NCBI GenBank assembly: GCA_943788235.1 | Contig: CALSPM010000001.1 | Coordinates: forward strand, 124,001-188,000 | Direction of reading: 5' to 3' | DNA: 64,000 bases | Source of the DNA: an uncultured Cyclobacteriaceae bacterium | GTDB taxonomy: Bacteria > Bacteroidota > Bacteroidia > Cytophagales > Cyclobacteriaceae | In this document: positions 1 to 8,442 of the stretch, in pieces | Position numbering within the stretch: the first letter of the stretch is position 1 | Layout of the letters: the number at the start of each line of letters is the position of its first letter | Notes under the pieces: model-generated | Databases searched by the model: none | What the model was told of the DNA's origin: nothing | Seen by the model: the letters and a program-made list of their open reading frames with translations, nothing else | Made by a program: the position numbers and the translations under genes

Positions 1-179
1 CCAATGCCATGGGCGCTTCAGCCCTCATCTTTGCAGCCATGTTCAACAGAAAGAACATGGTTGAGTTATTGCTAGAAAATCAGGCAGATAAAACCATTCA
101 AGATGCCAAAGGGATGACTGCGCTAGCCCATGCGGAAGTCAAAAAAGCCTCAGAAATAGTCAAATTACTTCAGATTTGA
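1..179 (+). CDS. Ankyrin-repeat protein, C-terminal fragment
   Basis: This is the 3' end of a gene that begins before the window; it reads in frame from base 3 to a TGA at 177-179. The 58 visible residues show an ankyrin-repeat pattern (GASALIFAAMF, then VELLLENQADKTIQD, then GMTALAHAE). Ankyrin repeats usually mediate protein-protein contacts. Nothing of the N-terminus is visible, so export, localisation and total length cannot be judged. The reading frame is clean. A 107-base gap separates it from the next gene on the same strand. Confidence 0.75.
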   Translation, partial: NAMGASALIFAAMFNRKNMVELLLENQADKTIQDAKGMTALAHAEVKKASEIVKLLQI

Positions 180-286
180 ATTATAAAAATGGGCACGTGT
201 ATTTTGCCTTTTTTACTTCTATCAATTCAAAATCTTGAAACCAAGATTTTCTTCAACGTCATTTTTGTTCTAGCTTCGCTGCTGAA

Positions 287-1531
287 GTGAAATTATTATA
301 CGATTTAACGATATACATTTATTTTTTCTTGTTGAGGTGCGTAGCCCCTTTCAATGAGAAGGCTTCCGCTTTTCTTTCGGGTCGTCAGCATTTCTTTTGG
401 CTGGAGATTCCAGAAAAGGACTCTCAAACTATGAGGTACTGGTTCCATGTGTCATCACTTGGAGAATTTGAGCAATGCCGACCCGTCATAGAGGCCCTTA
501 AAAAAGAGCAGCTTCCTATTGAAATTATCTTGACTTTTTTTTCGCCCTCTGGGTATGAAGTTCAAAAAAATTATGAGAAGGCTGATTGGGTTGGCTATAT
601 ACCCATAGACCAATACCCATTGGCTTTTCAATTTATTCAACAAATAAACCCTGATCAGGCGATTTTCGTAAAGTATGAATTTTGGCTCAATCACCTCCAA
701 GCCTGCTTTGATCTTCAAATACCTGTCGTTTTCTTTTCAGTCATTTTTAGAACCAACCATATCTATTTTGGTATCGCTCGTAAGTTGTATGAAAAGTATT
801 TTAGATCGGTGACCCAATTTTTTGTTCAAGATCAGAAATCTGCAGATTTACTACTTCAACTAGGGGTAAGTCAGGTTAATGTGGTAGGAGATACGCGTTT
901 TGATCGGGTGATAACCATAGCCGACCAAGCCAAGTCATTACCTTTGATCGAACGCTTTGCTCAGCAAGAGCAGGTATGGGTGTTGGGCAGTGTGTGGCCG
1001 GCCGATATGGATGTTTTGTCGTCTTTCATTCTGAAAGAAGCAGCTAAGAACACCCAATTTATCTTGGCACCTCACAGTATCAGTGCTGACAGCATTGATT
1101 ATTTTCAAAAACGCTTTCCAAAAGCGATCCGCTATTCCCAGATTGCTGATAGGGTCGATTTGAAGGAGTCGAGCATATTGATTTTAGACACAATAGGGCT
1201 CTTGTCAGCGACCTATAAGTATGCCAACTATGCCTATGTGGGAGGGGCCTTTGGCGCAGGTTTACACAATACGATCGAGGCTGCTGTGTTTGGGATTCCC
1301 ATTTTCTTTGGTCGCAGTCCTCGAAACCTTAAATTTAATGAATGCCAAGAATTGATTTTTGAAGGGGCAGCTTTTGATTTTGATGATTTACCAGAGTTTA
1401 TGTCTCATTTCGAGTTACTTAATTCAGATCCATTAAATCATCAAAAAGCCGCAGATGCGGCATTTACCTATACGCGTTCCCGCCAGGGGGCAACAGCGCG
1501 TATTGTTGACTATATAACGAAAAGATTTTAA
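287..1531 (+). CDS. waaA: 3-deoxy-D-manno-octulosonic acid (Kdo) transferase
   Basis: WaaA/KdtA transfers Kdo from CMP-Kdo to lipid A precursor at the inner membrane, the step linking lipid A to the LPS core. The 414-residue protein has the family's usual length. A hydrophobic N-terminal anchor (about residues 4-20) is followed by the N-terminal glycosyltransferase domain with HVSSLGEFEQCRP near residue 55. The C-terminal half carries APHSIS and the glycine-rich YVGGAFGAGLHNTIEAA stretch typical of nucleotide-sugar binding in this family. The start is GTG at 287; no ATG fits the N-terminal anchor. The stop abuts the GTG of rsgA with no intervening base, so the two are probably co-transcribed and translationally coupled. 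Confidence 0.93.
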   Translation: MKLLYDLTIYIYFFLLRCVAPFNEKASAFLSGRQHFFWLEIPEKDSQTMRYWFHVSSLGEFEQCRPVIEALKKEQLPIEIILTFFSPSGYEVQKNYEKADWVGYIPIDQYPLAFQFIQQINPDQAIFVKYEFWLNHLQACFDLQIPVVFFSVIFRTNHIYFGIARKLYEKYFRSVTQFFVQDQKSADLLLQLGVSQVNVVGDTRFDRVITIADQAKSLPLIERFAQQEQVWVLGSVWPADMDVLSSFILKEAAKNTQFILAPHSISADSIDYFQKRFPKAIRYSQIADRVDLKESSILILDTIGLLSATYKYANYAYVGGAFGAGLHNTIEAAVFGIPIFFGRSPRNLKFNECQELIFEGAAFDFDDLPEFMSHFELLNSDPLNHQKAADAAFTYTRSRQGATARIVDYITKRF

Positions 1532-2443
1532 GTGGACGGAGTCATTATCAAATCAACAGGTTCTTGGTATTTAGTGCGCTTGCAGGATGGCAAAGAAGTG
1601 AAGGCCCGACTACTTGGTAGATTCAAACTTGAAAATAAAAAGATTTCTAATCCCATTGCGGTAGGGGATAAAGTTGAACTGCTTCCTGAAGCTGAAAATT
1701 TCATCATTGAGGTCATTACACCTAGAAAAAACTACATCGTCAGAAAGTCACCTAAAAAGAAACATTTCGCACACATGATCGCAGCCAATGTAGACCAGGC
1801 TGTTTTGATTGCGTCTCAAAAACGACCGAGGACCAGTTTAGGTTTCATTGATCGTTTTCTAGTGACTTTGGAGGCTTTTCGAATACCTGGTTATCTCTTG
1901 ATTAATAAGTCTGATTTGTATTCAAAAGAAGAGCAAGTGGCATTGCGAGGCATTATGGAATTATATGAATCCATCGGTTATCAAACGATGATGACTTCTT
2001 TTATCGAGGGGTTGCCGGATCGAGTAGGAGATTGGCTTCAAGCTAAAACCACACTGTTATCAGGTCATTCAGGGTCTGGAAAATCTACTTTGATCAATCT
2101 ATTACAACCTAATGCCCATCAACAAATTGGTGAAATTTCAGATTTTGCCGATAAAGGGGTGCACACGACTACTTTTGCCGAAATGTTTTCACTCGATGCT
2201 GATACACATGTCATTGATACTCCGGGTATAAAAGAATTGGGACTGGCCGAAATTACGGCTGAAGAATTATCTCATTATTTCCCTGAAATGAGGAACCTAA
2301 TGGGCCAATGTAAATTCAATAATTGCCGGCATGTAGATGAGCCCTCCTGTGCAGTACAGGAAGCTGTACAATCAGGCCATATTGCCTTGAGTAGATTTGA
2401 AAGTTATTTAAGTATGATGCAAGAGGATGACAATAGGCGCTAA
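1532..2443 (+). CDS. rsgA: Ribosome small-subunit-dependent GTPase RsgA
   Basis: RsgA (YjeQ) is a circularly permuted GTPase that helps late 30S maturation. At 303 residues it is of usual length. An OB-fold N-terminus is followed by the permuted motif order: NKSDL (G4, about residue 128) precedes the P-loop GHSGSGKST (about residue 182) and DTPGIKELGL (G3). The C-terminal zinc-binding motif is present as CKFNNCRHVDEPSC. The start is a GTG directly after the waaA stop codon. All catalytic motifs are intact. The frame ends at TAA 2441-2443 and a gap of about 200 bases with no recognisable feature follows. Confidence 0.95.
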   Translation: MDGVIIKSTGSWYLVRLQDGKEVKARLLGRFKLENKKISNPIAVGDKVELLPEAENFIIEVITPRKNYIVRKSPKKKHFAHMIAANVDQAVLIASQKRPRTSLGFIDRFLVTLEAFRIPGYLLINKSDLYSKEEQVALRGIMELYESIGYQTMMTSFIEGLPDRVGDWLQAKTTLLSGHSGSGKSTLINLLQPNAHQQIGEISDFADKGVHTTTFAEMFSLDADTHVIDTPGIKELGLAEITAEELSHYFPEMRNLMGQCKFNNCRHVDEPSCAVQEAVQSGHIALSRFESYLSMMQEDDNRR

Positions 2444-2646
2444 TGGTTAAAATAAAAGAGATGACCACCTATATTGATTTGGATGTATAAACGAGGTCTT
2501 TATATTTTATGGTGATATTTTATGATACGGTGACCGTTTCATTGACATATTTACAGCTGTTACTTTTATACTAATGCAATGTTGTCAAAATTTGTTTGAC
2601 CTGTTCAAATAATTCACAAAGACTTCTGAAGGGATTTATATGACTG

Positions 2647-3818
2647 TTATTGGGAAGCAGCAACGATGGCAGTGGCAATGTCAGCCAAGTCCCAGCTGAG
2701 GTCATTGCGATTGAGTAATCTAAAATTACCCCCATCATCTCACACAATGGTCAGCAGTCCTCGTACGGAAGCTTCCTTTGCATATAAGTGGGCGTAATTA
2801 ATCCTACTTTGGAGGGGGTTGGCCTCTATGGTGCTCCATTCTCCCAATATTACGGGTCGATCCCGCTCGATGATCCATTTTTGTTTGATTTTGTCCAATT
2901 CAGCGGTCAGTTCAGATTTATCCCTTTCAGATCCCCAAGTGACGGTATCTTCTCCGGCAAATTGCCAAGGGAAATAGCTATGTAAAGAAATGATTATTTT
3001 CTTATCATCATTGGGGAGGGTCAATTCTTCCATCGCAATGGGAACGGTACTTGCAGCCCAAGTTGTGATCAGGATGTGCCTCTTTTCGTTATTTCCGCCC
3101 GTGGCTCTAATGGCATCTACGGCTGCTTTGTGAAAATCGTTTATTTAGCCACGGCCCTCAAATTTTCCCCAGACCATTCCTCAGTAATACCTTCAATTCG
3201 GGGCTCATTCAGGGTTTCAAAAATTAATGAATCGTTGTAATCTTGAAAGGAGTTGGCTACTTGGGTCCAAAGACTACTCAATATATCTGCATTCTCTTGT
3301 CCTTTTGAAGCCATTGGTTTTATCCAGCTATTGTCATGATTCACGTCAATTGTGAAATCCATTTTATTTTGAAAATCAAAATCTACTACTCTTTTTATTT
3401 CTGTGAGATAATGGGGATTTATTGTATGAGGGTCCATTTCAACTTGATTTGGACTCCACGTGATGGCTATTCTTAAAGTTGAAAATCCCATAGCTTTTAC
3501 CTCGTCAATCATCGCCTTAGAGGTAATGGGATTGCCCCAATAGGTCTGGTCTTTTGATTCTATATCAAAGCTATTTCCTAAATTCCAACCTACCCCCATT
3601 TCGGCAACTAAATCAAAGGAGCTGATATCACGAGCCGGTCCAATTCCTGGCAGTTGTGCTCCCGCCTTCTCAGATAGTTGCTCTGTGGATTCATTTAGAT
3701 CAAGAGATTTATTTTCATTATTGCAGGCCGCCAATTGCACCAAGAATAAAAGTGAAAGTATGTTAATGGCGAATGATTTTGGATCAAACGTATTTTGATG
3801 AAAAATAAAAGGGTTCAT
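2647..3818 (-). pseudogene. GH5-family endoglucanase-like lipoprotein, disrupted
   Basis: The gene would encode an exported beta-glycanase of glycoside hydrolase family 5. The first frame (3818-3141) starts at ATG with a signal peptide and lipoprotein-like box ending LAAC, then GWNLGN and the acid/base motif FETLNEP. It ends at TAA 3141-3143. Restoring one A to the AAA at 3144-3146 gives AKINDFHKAAVDAIRATGGN and continues in the lower frame through HSYFPWQFAGED and the nucleophile motif PVILGEWS. That frame then meets TGA at 2740-2742 where the family has Trp (TIV-stop-DDGG). Beyond it the homology continues (DDGGNFRLLNRNDLSWDL) to a TAA at 2647-2649. So there are two independent lesions: a homopolymer deletion and a TGG-to-TGA nonsense change. 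Loss of function is likely. The family assignment is firm; the substrate is not known. Confidence 0.88.
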
Positions 3819-4188
3819 ATTTCTTTATGTATTTTGATTATTGCCTTTTGAGAGTGGAATTCTATTTAAGCTAAACTACACTTTAGTAGGGGATAAAAAA
3901 TATTAGTTTCTGAAAACATCTTATTATGTAACGAACAATTAAACTGTTGATTTTAAATAGGAACTCATTTAATCATTTTTTTGGTTTAAATAATTAAGAA
4001 ATTTCCACTTATCCCAATCGATATTCAATCGATATGATTTCAGCTTTTGATTAATAGTTTACTTAGTCTATCGCATTTTTGCAATTTCTCAATGAAGGTT
4101 TTTATGGTGTAAGATCCTTTCCTTAAGATTTAAGGGTTGATCTTTTTATTTCGAATAATGCGGTGTTTATTTGCTCATAATTTCCTCT
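3819..4188. other. AT-rich intergenic region
   Basis: This 370-base gap lies between the divergent GH5 pseudogene and the TPR-like gene. It is AT-rich and has no open frame of note, no tRNA-like fold and no clear terminator hairpin. It presumably holds the promoters of both neighbours, but I see no full TTTG/TAnnTTTG pair that I would defend. Confidence 0.5.
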
Positions 4189-5316
4189 ATGCATCTTATT
4201 AAAGTTTTTTTTATTGCCTTATTTTTTCATGCAACCTTTCAAGCGAACAGTCAACATGAACTGTTTGATCATCCTGAAGCCATGAAGTTAGTGAGTAAAG
4301 GAACTGAAAAGATCTATCAACTCGATATGGATTCAGCTTTGTATTATATAAGGAAACTACATCAATTAATACCTAATCATCCTGTTATTCCTTCAATGGA
4401 GGCTTTTTTAATTCAATGGGAAAATATACCCATCATAGAAGGACAAATATTTGTTCGGTTCGAAGCAAAACTCAGAGAAGCGATTGCAGCAGCCGAAAAT
4501 CTTAACCCTTTAGACCCCTACGATGAAGAGGCCGTTTTTTTTGAATTGGCTACTCGGGGATTACTAGCAGAACATTATGCTGAAAACAACAAATATTTCG
4601 ATGCCATTAATCAAGCCAATAAAATGTACGGTTTGATTAAAAAAGGGTTTGACTTGGTTGACGATAATGCAGAGTTTTTATTCACAACGGGGCTCTACAA
4701 TTATTTTAGAATAATGTATCCTGAGAGGCATCCCATTTTTGCCCCAGTAGCTATTTTTTTTAAAAAAGGGGATAAAGAGTTGGGACTAGAACAGATGGTC
4801 ATGTCCACCGAGAAAGCCATAATTTCTCAGATCGAGGCCTCTGTTTATCTGTCTTATATTTATTTACGTTATGAGCAAACCCCAGAAAAAGCATTTATCT
4901 TGCTTCAAGGTCTGATCAAAAAATACCCAAACAATTCCTATCTTCTATCCAAATTTTTAGAAGCTGCTTACGCTACGCGACAATACGATCAAATCATGCC
5001 TTGGATAATTGATGCGCTGATCAATACAGATCAGATATATTATAAAATGATAGGTCACATCTTCAGAGGGACCTATCTTGAATTTGTAGAGAAAGAGACA
5101 AAAGAGGCTTATATTTATTATGGAATGGGAGTGAGATTTGGTAATGAAATATTAAATCACGGGGAATACTTTAAAAGTGTAGGCTATTTAGGACTTGGAC
5201 GGCTCAGTCAACAATTTGGCAATGTAAATACAGCTAAATCCTATTTTAATTTATGTTTGAAGTATGCCGAAACTGAGGATATTGAAAAGGCAGCTTATTT
5301 GGGCTTAAATCCATGA
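4189..5316 (+). CDS. Exported tetratricopeptide-like protein
   Basis: The function is unknown. The ATG at 4189 is preferred over an upstream TTG at 4171 because it gives a clean signal peptide (MHLIKVFFIALFFHATFQANS). The mature region of about 350 residues is helical and has TPR-like helix pairs rich in alternating Tyr/Ala/Leu, for example around residues 20-60 (MDSALYYIRKLHQLIPNHP) and near the C-terminus (GRLSQQFGNVNTAKSYFNL). The protein is likely periplasmic or outer-membrane associated. Its stop overlaps the start of the next gene by four bases (ATGA), so the two are coupled. No catalytic motif is seen. Confidence 0.75.
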   Translation: MHLIKVFFIALFFHATFQANSQHELFDHPEAMKLVSKGTEKIYQLDMDSALYYIRKLHQLIPNHPVIPSMEAFLIQWENIPIIEGQIFVRFEAKLREAIAAAENLNPLDPYDEEAVFFELATRGLLAEHYAENNKYFDAINQANKMYGLIKKGFDLVDDNAEFLFTTGLYNYFRIMYPERHPIFAPVAIFFKKGDKELGLEQMVMSTEKAIISQIEASVYLSYIYLRYEQTPEKAFILLQGLIKKYPNNSYLLSKFLEAAYATRQYDQIMPWIIDALINTDQIYYKMIGHIFRGTYLEFVEKETKEAYIYYGMGVRFGNEILNHGEYFKSVGYLGLGRLSQQFGNVNTAKSYFNLCLKYAETEDIEKAAYLGLNP

Positions 5317-5909
5317 AATATCTATTGATTTCTAATCAAGGTGAAGGGTTATATAAAGAGAAGGGGAGTAAATTTTTGAGTTTTGCCTATCTGCTTACTC
5401 ATGCGGGTCATACCAAAGATCTTATAGATGAAATAAAGACCCTCCATTTTGATGCCAATCATTGTTGTTACGCTTATTCATATGGTTTAGAGTCACCCAT
5501 GTTCGGAATTCATGATGATGGTGAACCCAAGCACAGCGCAGGAGATTCCATTTTAGGTCAGATAAAGTCTTTCAATGTATCCAATGCACTGGTCGTTGTA
5601 GTACGCTATTTTGGAGGGACTAAACTGGGCTTAGGGGGATTATCAAATGCTTATCGACAGGCGGCAGCGGCAGCACTTACCCAAGCGGCATTGGCGCCTT
5701 ATATTGAAAAGCGACAGTTTAAAATTTTTTACGATTATAATCAAACTAAATTATTATTATGTTTATTTAGAGATTTTGATATCGAGATTATAGAAAAGAA
5801 GTATTTGCAAAAATGTTGGATGCTGGTAGACGTGAAAAAGGAAGAAGCTATGGCATTTGAGGATCGCTTACGTCGTAATGCATTCCAATTAAACACTGAA
5901 ATTAAATAA
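5313..5909 (+). CDS. YigZ/IMPACT family protein
   Basis: This 198-residue protein belongs to the UPF0029/IMPACT family. The bacterial members (YigZ) have an N-terminal IMPACT fold and a C-terminal ferredoxin-like domain. The diagnostic motif DDGEPKHSAGDSIL is at about residue 68, followed by VVVVRYFGGTKLGLGGLS, both typical of the family. The molecular role of bacterial members is unsettled; the eukaryotic homologue regulates the eIF2 kinase GCN2. The start ATG overlaps the upstream TPR-like gene. The 3' end overlaps the convergent cupin gene by eight bases. Confidence 0.88.
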   Translation: MKYLLISNQGEGLYKEKGSKFLSFAYLLTHAGHTKDLIDEIKTLHFDANHCCYAYSYGLESPMFGIHDDGEPKHSAGDSILGQIKSFNVSNALVVVVRYFGGTKLGLGGLSNAYRQAAAAALTQAALAPYIEKRQFKIFYDYNQTKLLLCLFRDFDIEIIEKKYLQKCWMLVDVKKEEAMAFEDRLRRNAFQLNTEIK

Positions 5910-6243
5910 GGGAATTGCGGAGTTGTATATAGTCCTCTCTTGCGGGGGTAAAAGTATCTATAACTGAACATGGGGTGAGCGCTTTCCCGGAGTGTAGCTC
6001 ATTGGCATCAATGACCACGAGTTCTCCAGCATTGAATACTCTTGTTACGCCACTAATACACAATTCGAGTTGACCAGAAACTACATGCGTAGTTTGAGTA
6101 TTTAGATGTTTATGTAGCGGCAAAACGGATTCTTTATCTATTTCCCAATATGCGATGGTTAAGTCGGGAGTGTGTACCATACGACCCCTGAACCCATCCA
6201 TAGGGGAGAGCACTTTTATTTTATCAATAGTATAGCTTTGCAT
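5902..6243 (-). CDS. Cupin-domain protein
   Basis: This is a small (113-residue) single-domain cupin. The first cupin motif is visible as LPLHKHLNTQTTHVVSGQLE (two His and a later Glu as possible metal ligands), and the second as GELVVIDANELHSGKAL. The C-terminal TPAREDY resembles other short Bacteroidota cupins. The substrate cannot be inferred. It lies five bases downstream of the exonuclease gene on the same strand and is probably the last gene of an nhaC-exonuclease-cupin run. Its stop overlaps the convergent YigZ-family gene. Confidence 0.85.
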   Translation of the reverse strand: MQSYTIDKIKVLSPMDGFRGRMVHTPDLTIAYWEIDKESVLPLHKHLNTQTTHVVSGQLELCISGVTRVFNAGELVVIDANELHSGKALTPCSVIDTFTPAREDYIQLRNSLI

Positions 6244-6248
6244 TTCAC

Positions 6249-6833
6249 CTAAATATATCCTTTTTTTAATAATAATACATACATTTCATAGCAGACCCAG
6301 GCGTCTGTAGCAGCATATTGCTGTTGACCTTGAGTCAATACTGTGTTTTCCCAGTTTGAAACTTGCTGATTTTTTGAAACACGTTTCTCAAGAAGAATAC
6401 CAACCAGATTTCTGACACCAATTTTTTCAACTCCTAGGGTAGGCATCAGATCATTTAAGTCGATACAGTTGTGTTGAGTAAAAGGTTGAATTTGTTTAAG
6501 TTCGAGAAAATCATCGCGCATACCTACTCCAATTTTTGCAATTCTAACAGATTCAAAAAGAGCAATAAGATCGTCATGAAGGCCTATTTTATTGATTCGA
6601 AATAAAAAGACTTCTGTAGCTGTGCTCAATTGAATCAATGCCGTTGGATGGTATTGCCCTTTTTTAAAAGTGGGTTTTTTCTCTGTATCAAAACCGATTA
6701 TGTCTTGACTACTTAATTTCTTTATCGCTTGAAACATTGATTTGTGATTATTGATCACGTGAATGGGACCTTCGAATTTGATGAGGGGAAGTTGTGCAAT
6801 TCTCTCCTTGGTTATCGATAATGGAAAGGTCAT
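6249..6833 (-). CDS. 3'-5' exonuclease, DEDD (RNase D-like) family
   Basis: The 194-residue protein consists of the DnaQ/RNase D-type nuclease domain only. Exo I is DTEKKP (Asp/Glu at about residue 47), Exo II lies around KIGVGMRDD and CIDLNDL, and Exo III is YAATDAWVCYEMY. The Tyr four residues before the last Asp makes it DEDDy type. There is no HRDC domain, so it is a minimal nuclease of the kind often annotated as 3'-5' exonuclease in Bacteroidota; whether the substrate is RNA or DNA is open. Its ATG overlaps the nhaC stop by four bases, indicating coupling. Confidence 0.88.
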   Translation of the reverse strand: MTFPLSITKERIAQLPLIKFEGPIHVINNHKSMFQAIKKLSSQDIIGFDTEKKPTFKKGQYHPTALIQLSTATEVFLFRINKIGLHDDLIALFESVRIAKIGVGMRDDFLELKQIQPFTQHNCIDLNDLMPTLGVEKIGVRNLVGILLEKRVSKNQQVSNWENTVLTQGQQQYAATDAWVCYEMYVLLLKKGYI

Positions 6834-8275
6834 AATGGACGATCTGGTGAAGTTAATTTTCTAAGTTTAATATTGGCATAGGCAAAAATGATACTCATGA
6901 CGGGACTGATGATGTTGAAAAAACAAAAGGGTAGATACGTCAATGTAGCTACACCCAAGACATTGGCATGGTAAGCACCACAGGTATTCCAAGGAACCAA
7001 TACACTGGTAACCGTTCCTGAATCTTCCAAGGTACGACTTAAATTCTCTGGGGCCAATCCCTTTTTTTTGTAGGTATCGGCATACATTCTTCCAGGGATT
7101 ACGATAGCTAAATATTGATCTGATGCCGTGATATTGAAAAACACACAAGTTCCGACGGTGGAGGATACTAAAGATCCAACGGAGCTGACTAAGGTTAATA
7201 CCATTTCTGCAATTTTTTTGAGGAAACCGGCCTTTTCCATCACGCCACCAAAAACCATCGCAGAAAGAATGAGCCAAATGGTTCCAAGCATGCCCGACAT
7301 ACCTTTTGAATGTAAAAGTTCGGTGACTATGTTGTTGCTGGTCACAATAGATAAACTTCCATAAAGGGCTTTCATAATGCCTATATACATGGCACGCATA
7401 TCGGTACCACCCCCAATTTCTGCTACCATGTTGGGTTGAAAAATTAAGGCAAAGACACCCCCCATTAATGCACCGGTAAGTAAGGCGGGGAGGGCATTTA
7501 CTTTTTTAACAATTAAAAAAATAACCGTTATCGGAACTAAAAAGAGCCATTCACTGATTTCGAATTTCTCAGTAATGGCACTAAGAATTAAGTCGGTTTG
7601 CGCAGTTTCAAGTTGACCATCAAACCTCAATCCAATGGTCAGGAAAATAACAAGGGTAATGGTGATTGAAGGAACAGTGGTATAAACCATGTATTTGATG
7701 TGGGTGAAAAGATCTGTTCCGGCCATGGCAGGTGCTAAGTTGGTCGTGTCTGATAATGGAGACATCTTGTCACCAAAATAAGCTCCTGATAAAACGGCTC
7801 CAGCGATCATTCCTTCTTGAATGCCCATTGCTTTACCTATACCAATCAAAGCAATACCGACCGTAGCCGCAGTGGTCCAGCTGCTACCTGTGGCCATAGA
7901 AACAATTATGCACACGATGCACGCCGCAAAAAGAAAAATATTTGGATTCAATATTTGAAGGCCATAATAGATCATCGCTGGTACGACACCACTCAGTAAC
8001 CAGGTCCCTGTGAGTGCACCGATCATCAGCAATATGAGCATTGAGCTCATGGCTGAGCTGATACTTTCAACAATCCCCGCACGTAAATCAAGCCACTTAA
8101 AACCATTCTGACCAGCTACGATGGCGGCAACTGCTGCAGAGAGAATTAATATAATCTGGTTAGATCCGTCTAAAGCGCTGTCACCAAATATGAAGACGTT
8201 TATAGAGATAAAAATGACTAAAAATACTACGGGTATAAAAGCTTGGACGATGGTCGGATCTTTAGATTGAAGCAT
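6830..8275 (-). CDS. nhaC: NhaC-family Na+/H+ antiporter
   Basis: This 481-residue integral membrane protein has about a dozen hydrophobic segments and belongs to the NhaC ion-transporter family, which exchanges Na+ for H+ across the inner membrane. The characteristic stretches AGAVLSGAYFGDKMSPLSDT (about residue 155) and LEDSGTVTSVLVPWNTCGAY (near residue 420) are intact. It starts at an ATG with a 167-base upstream gap and is the first gene of a three-gene minus-strand run with the exonuclease and cupin. Coupling an antiporter to a nuclease is not obviously functional and may only reflect shared expression. Confidence 0.92.
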   Translation of the reverse strand: MLQSKDPTIVQAFIPVVFLVIFISINVFIFGDSALDGSNQIILILSAAVAAIVAGQNGFKWLDLRAGIVESISSAMSSMLILLMIGALTGTWLLSGVVPAMIYYGLQILNPNIFLFAACIVCIIVSMATGSSWTTAATVGIALIGIGKAMGIQEGMIAGAVLSGAYFGDKMSPLSDTTNLAPAMAGTDLFTHIKYMVYTTVPSITITLVIFLTIGLRFDGQLETAQTDLILSAITEKFEISEWLFLVPITVIFLIVKKVNALPALLTGALMGGVFALIFQPNMVAEIGGGTDMRAMYIGIMKALYGSLSIVTSNNIVTELLHSKGMSGMLGTIWLILSAMVFGGVMEKAGFLKKIAEMVLTLVSSVGSLVSSTVGTCVFFNITASDQYLAIVIPGRMYADTYKKKGLAPENLSRTLEDSGTVTSVLVPWNTCGAYHANVLGVATLTYLPFCFFNIISPVMSIIFAYANIKLRKLTSPDRPL

Positions 8276-8442
8276 AAATTAAATTTGATCAGCGTACAAA
8301 TTAACAAAAATCTTTAGAAGAATAGCCTAAATGGGTCAATACCCGTATTTTTAAAGGCTGATTGAGGCTATTTGTAGCTTTAAGATCATATTTAGCTGTT
8401 TAGACCTGTTTTTACTTGTTTCAAATAAAAGTCATCAATGTG

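Noticed and set aside
2740-2742. TGA read as tryptophan (code change), because TGA replaces Trp in the GH5 gene
   Set aside because: Many intact genes in the window end with TGA, and a TAG also replaces a Trp in the ABM gene. Ordinary nonsense mutations explain both better.
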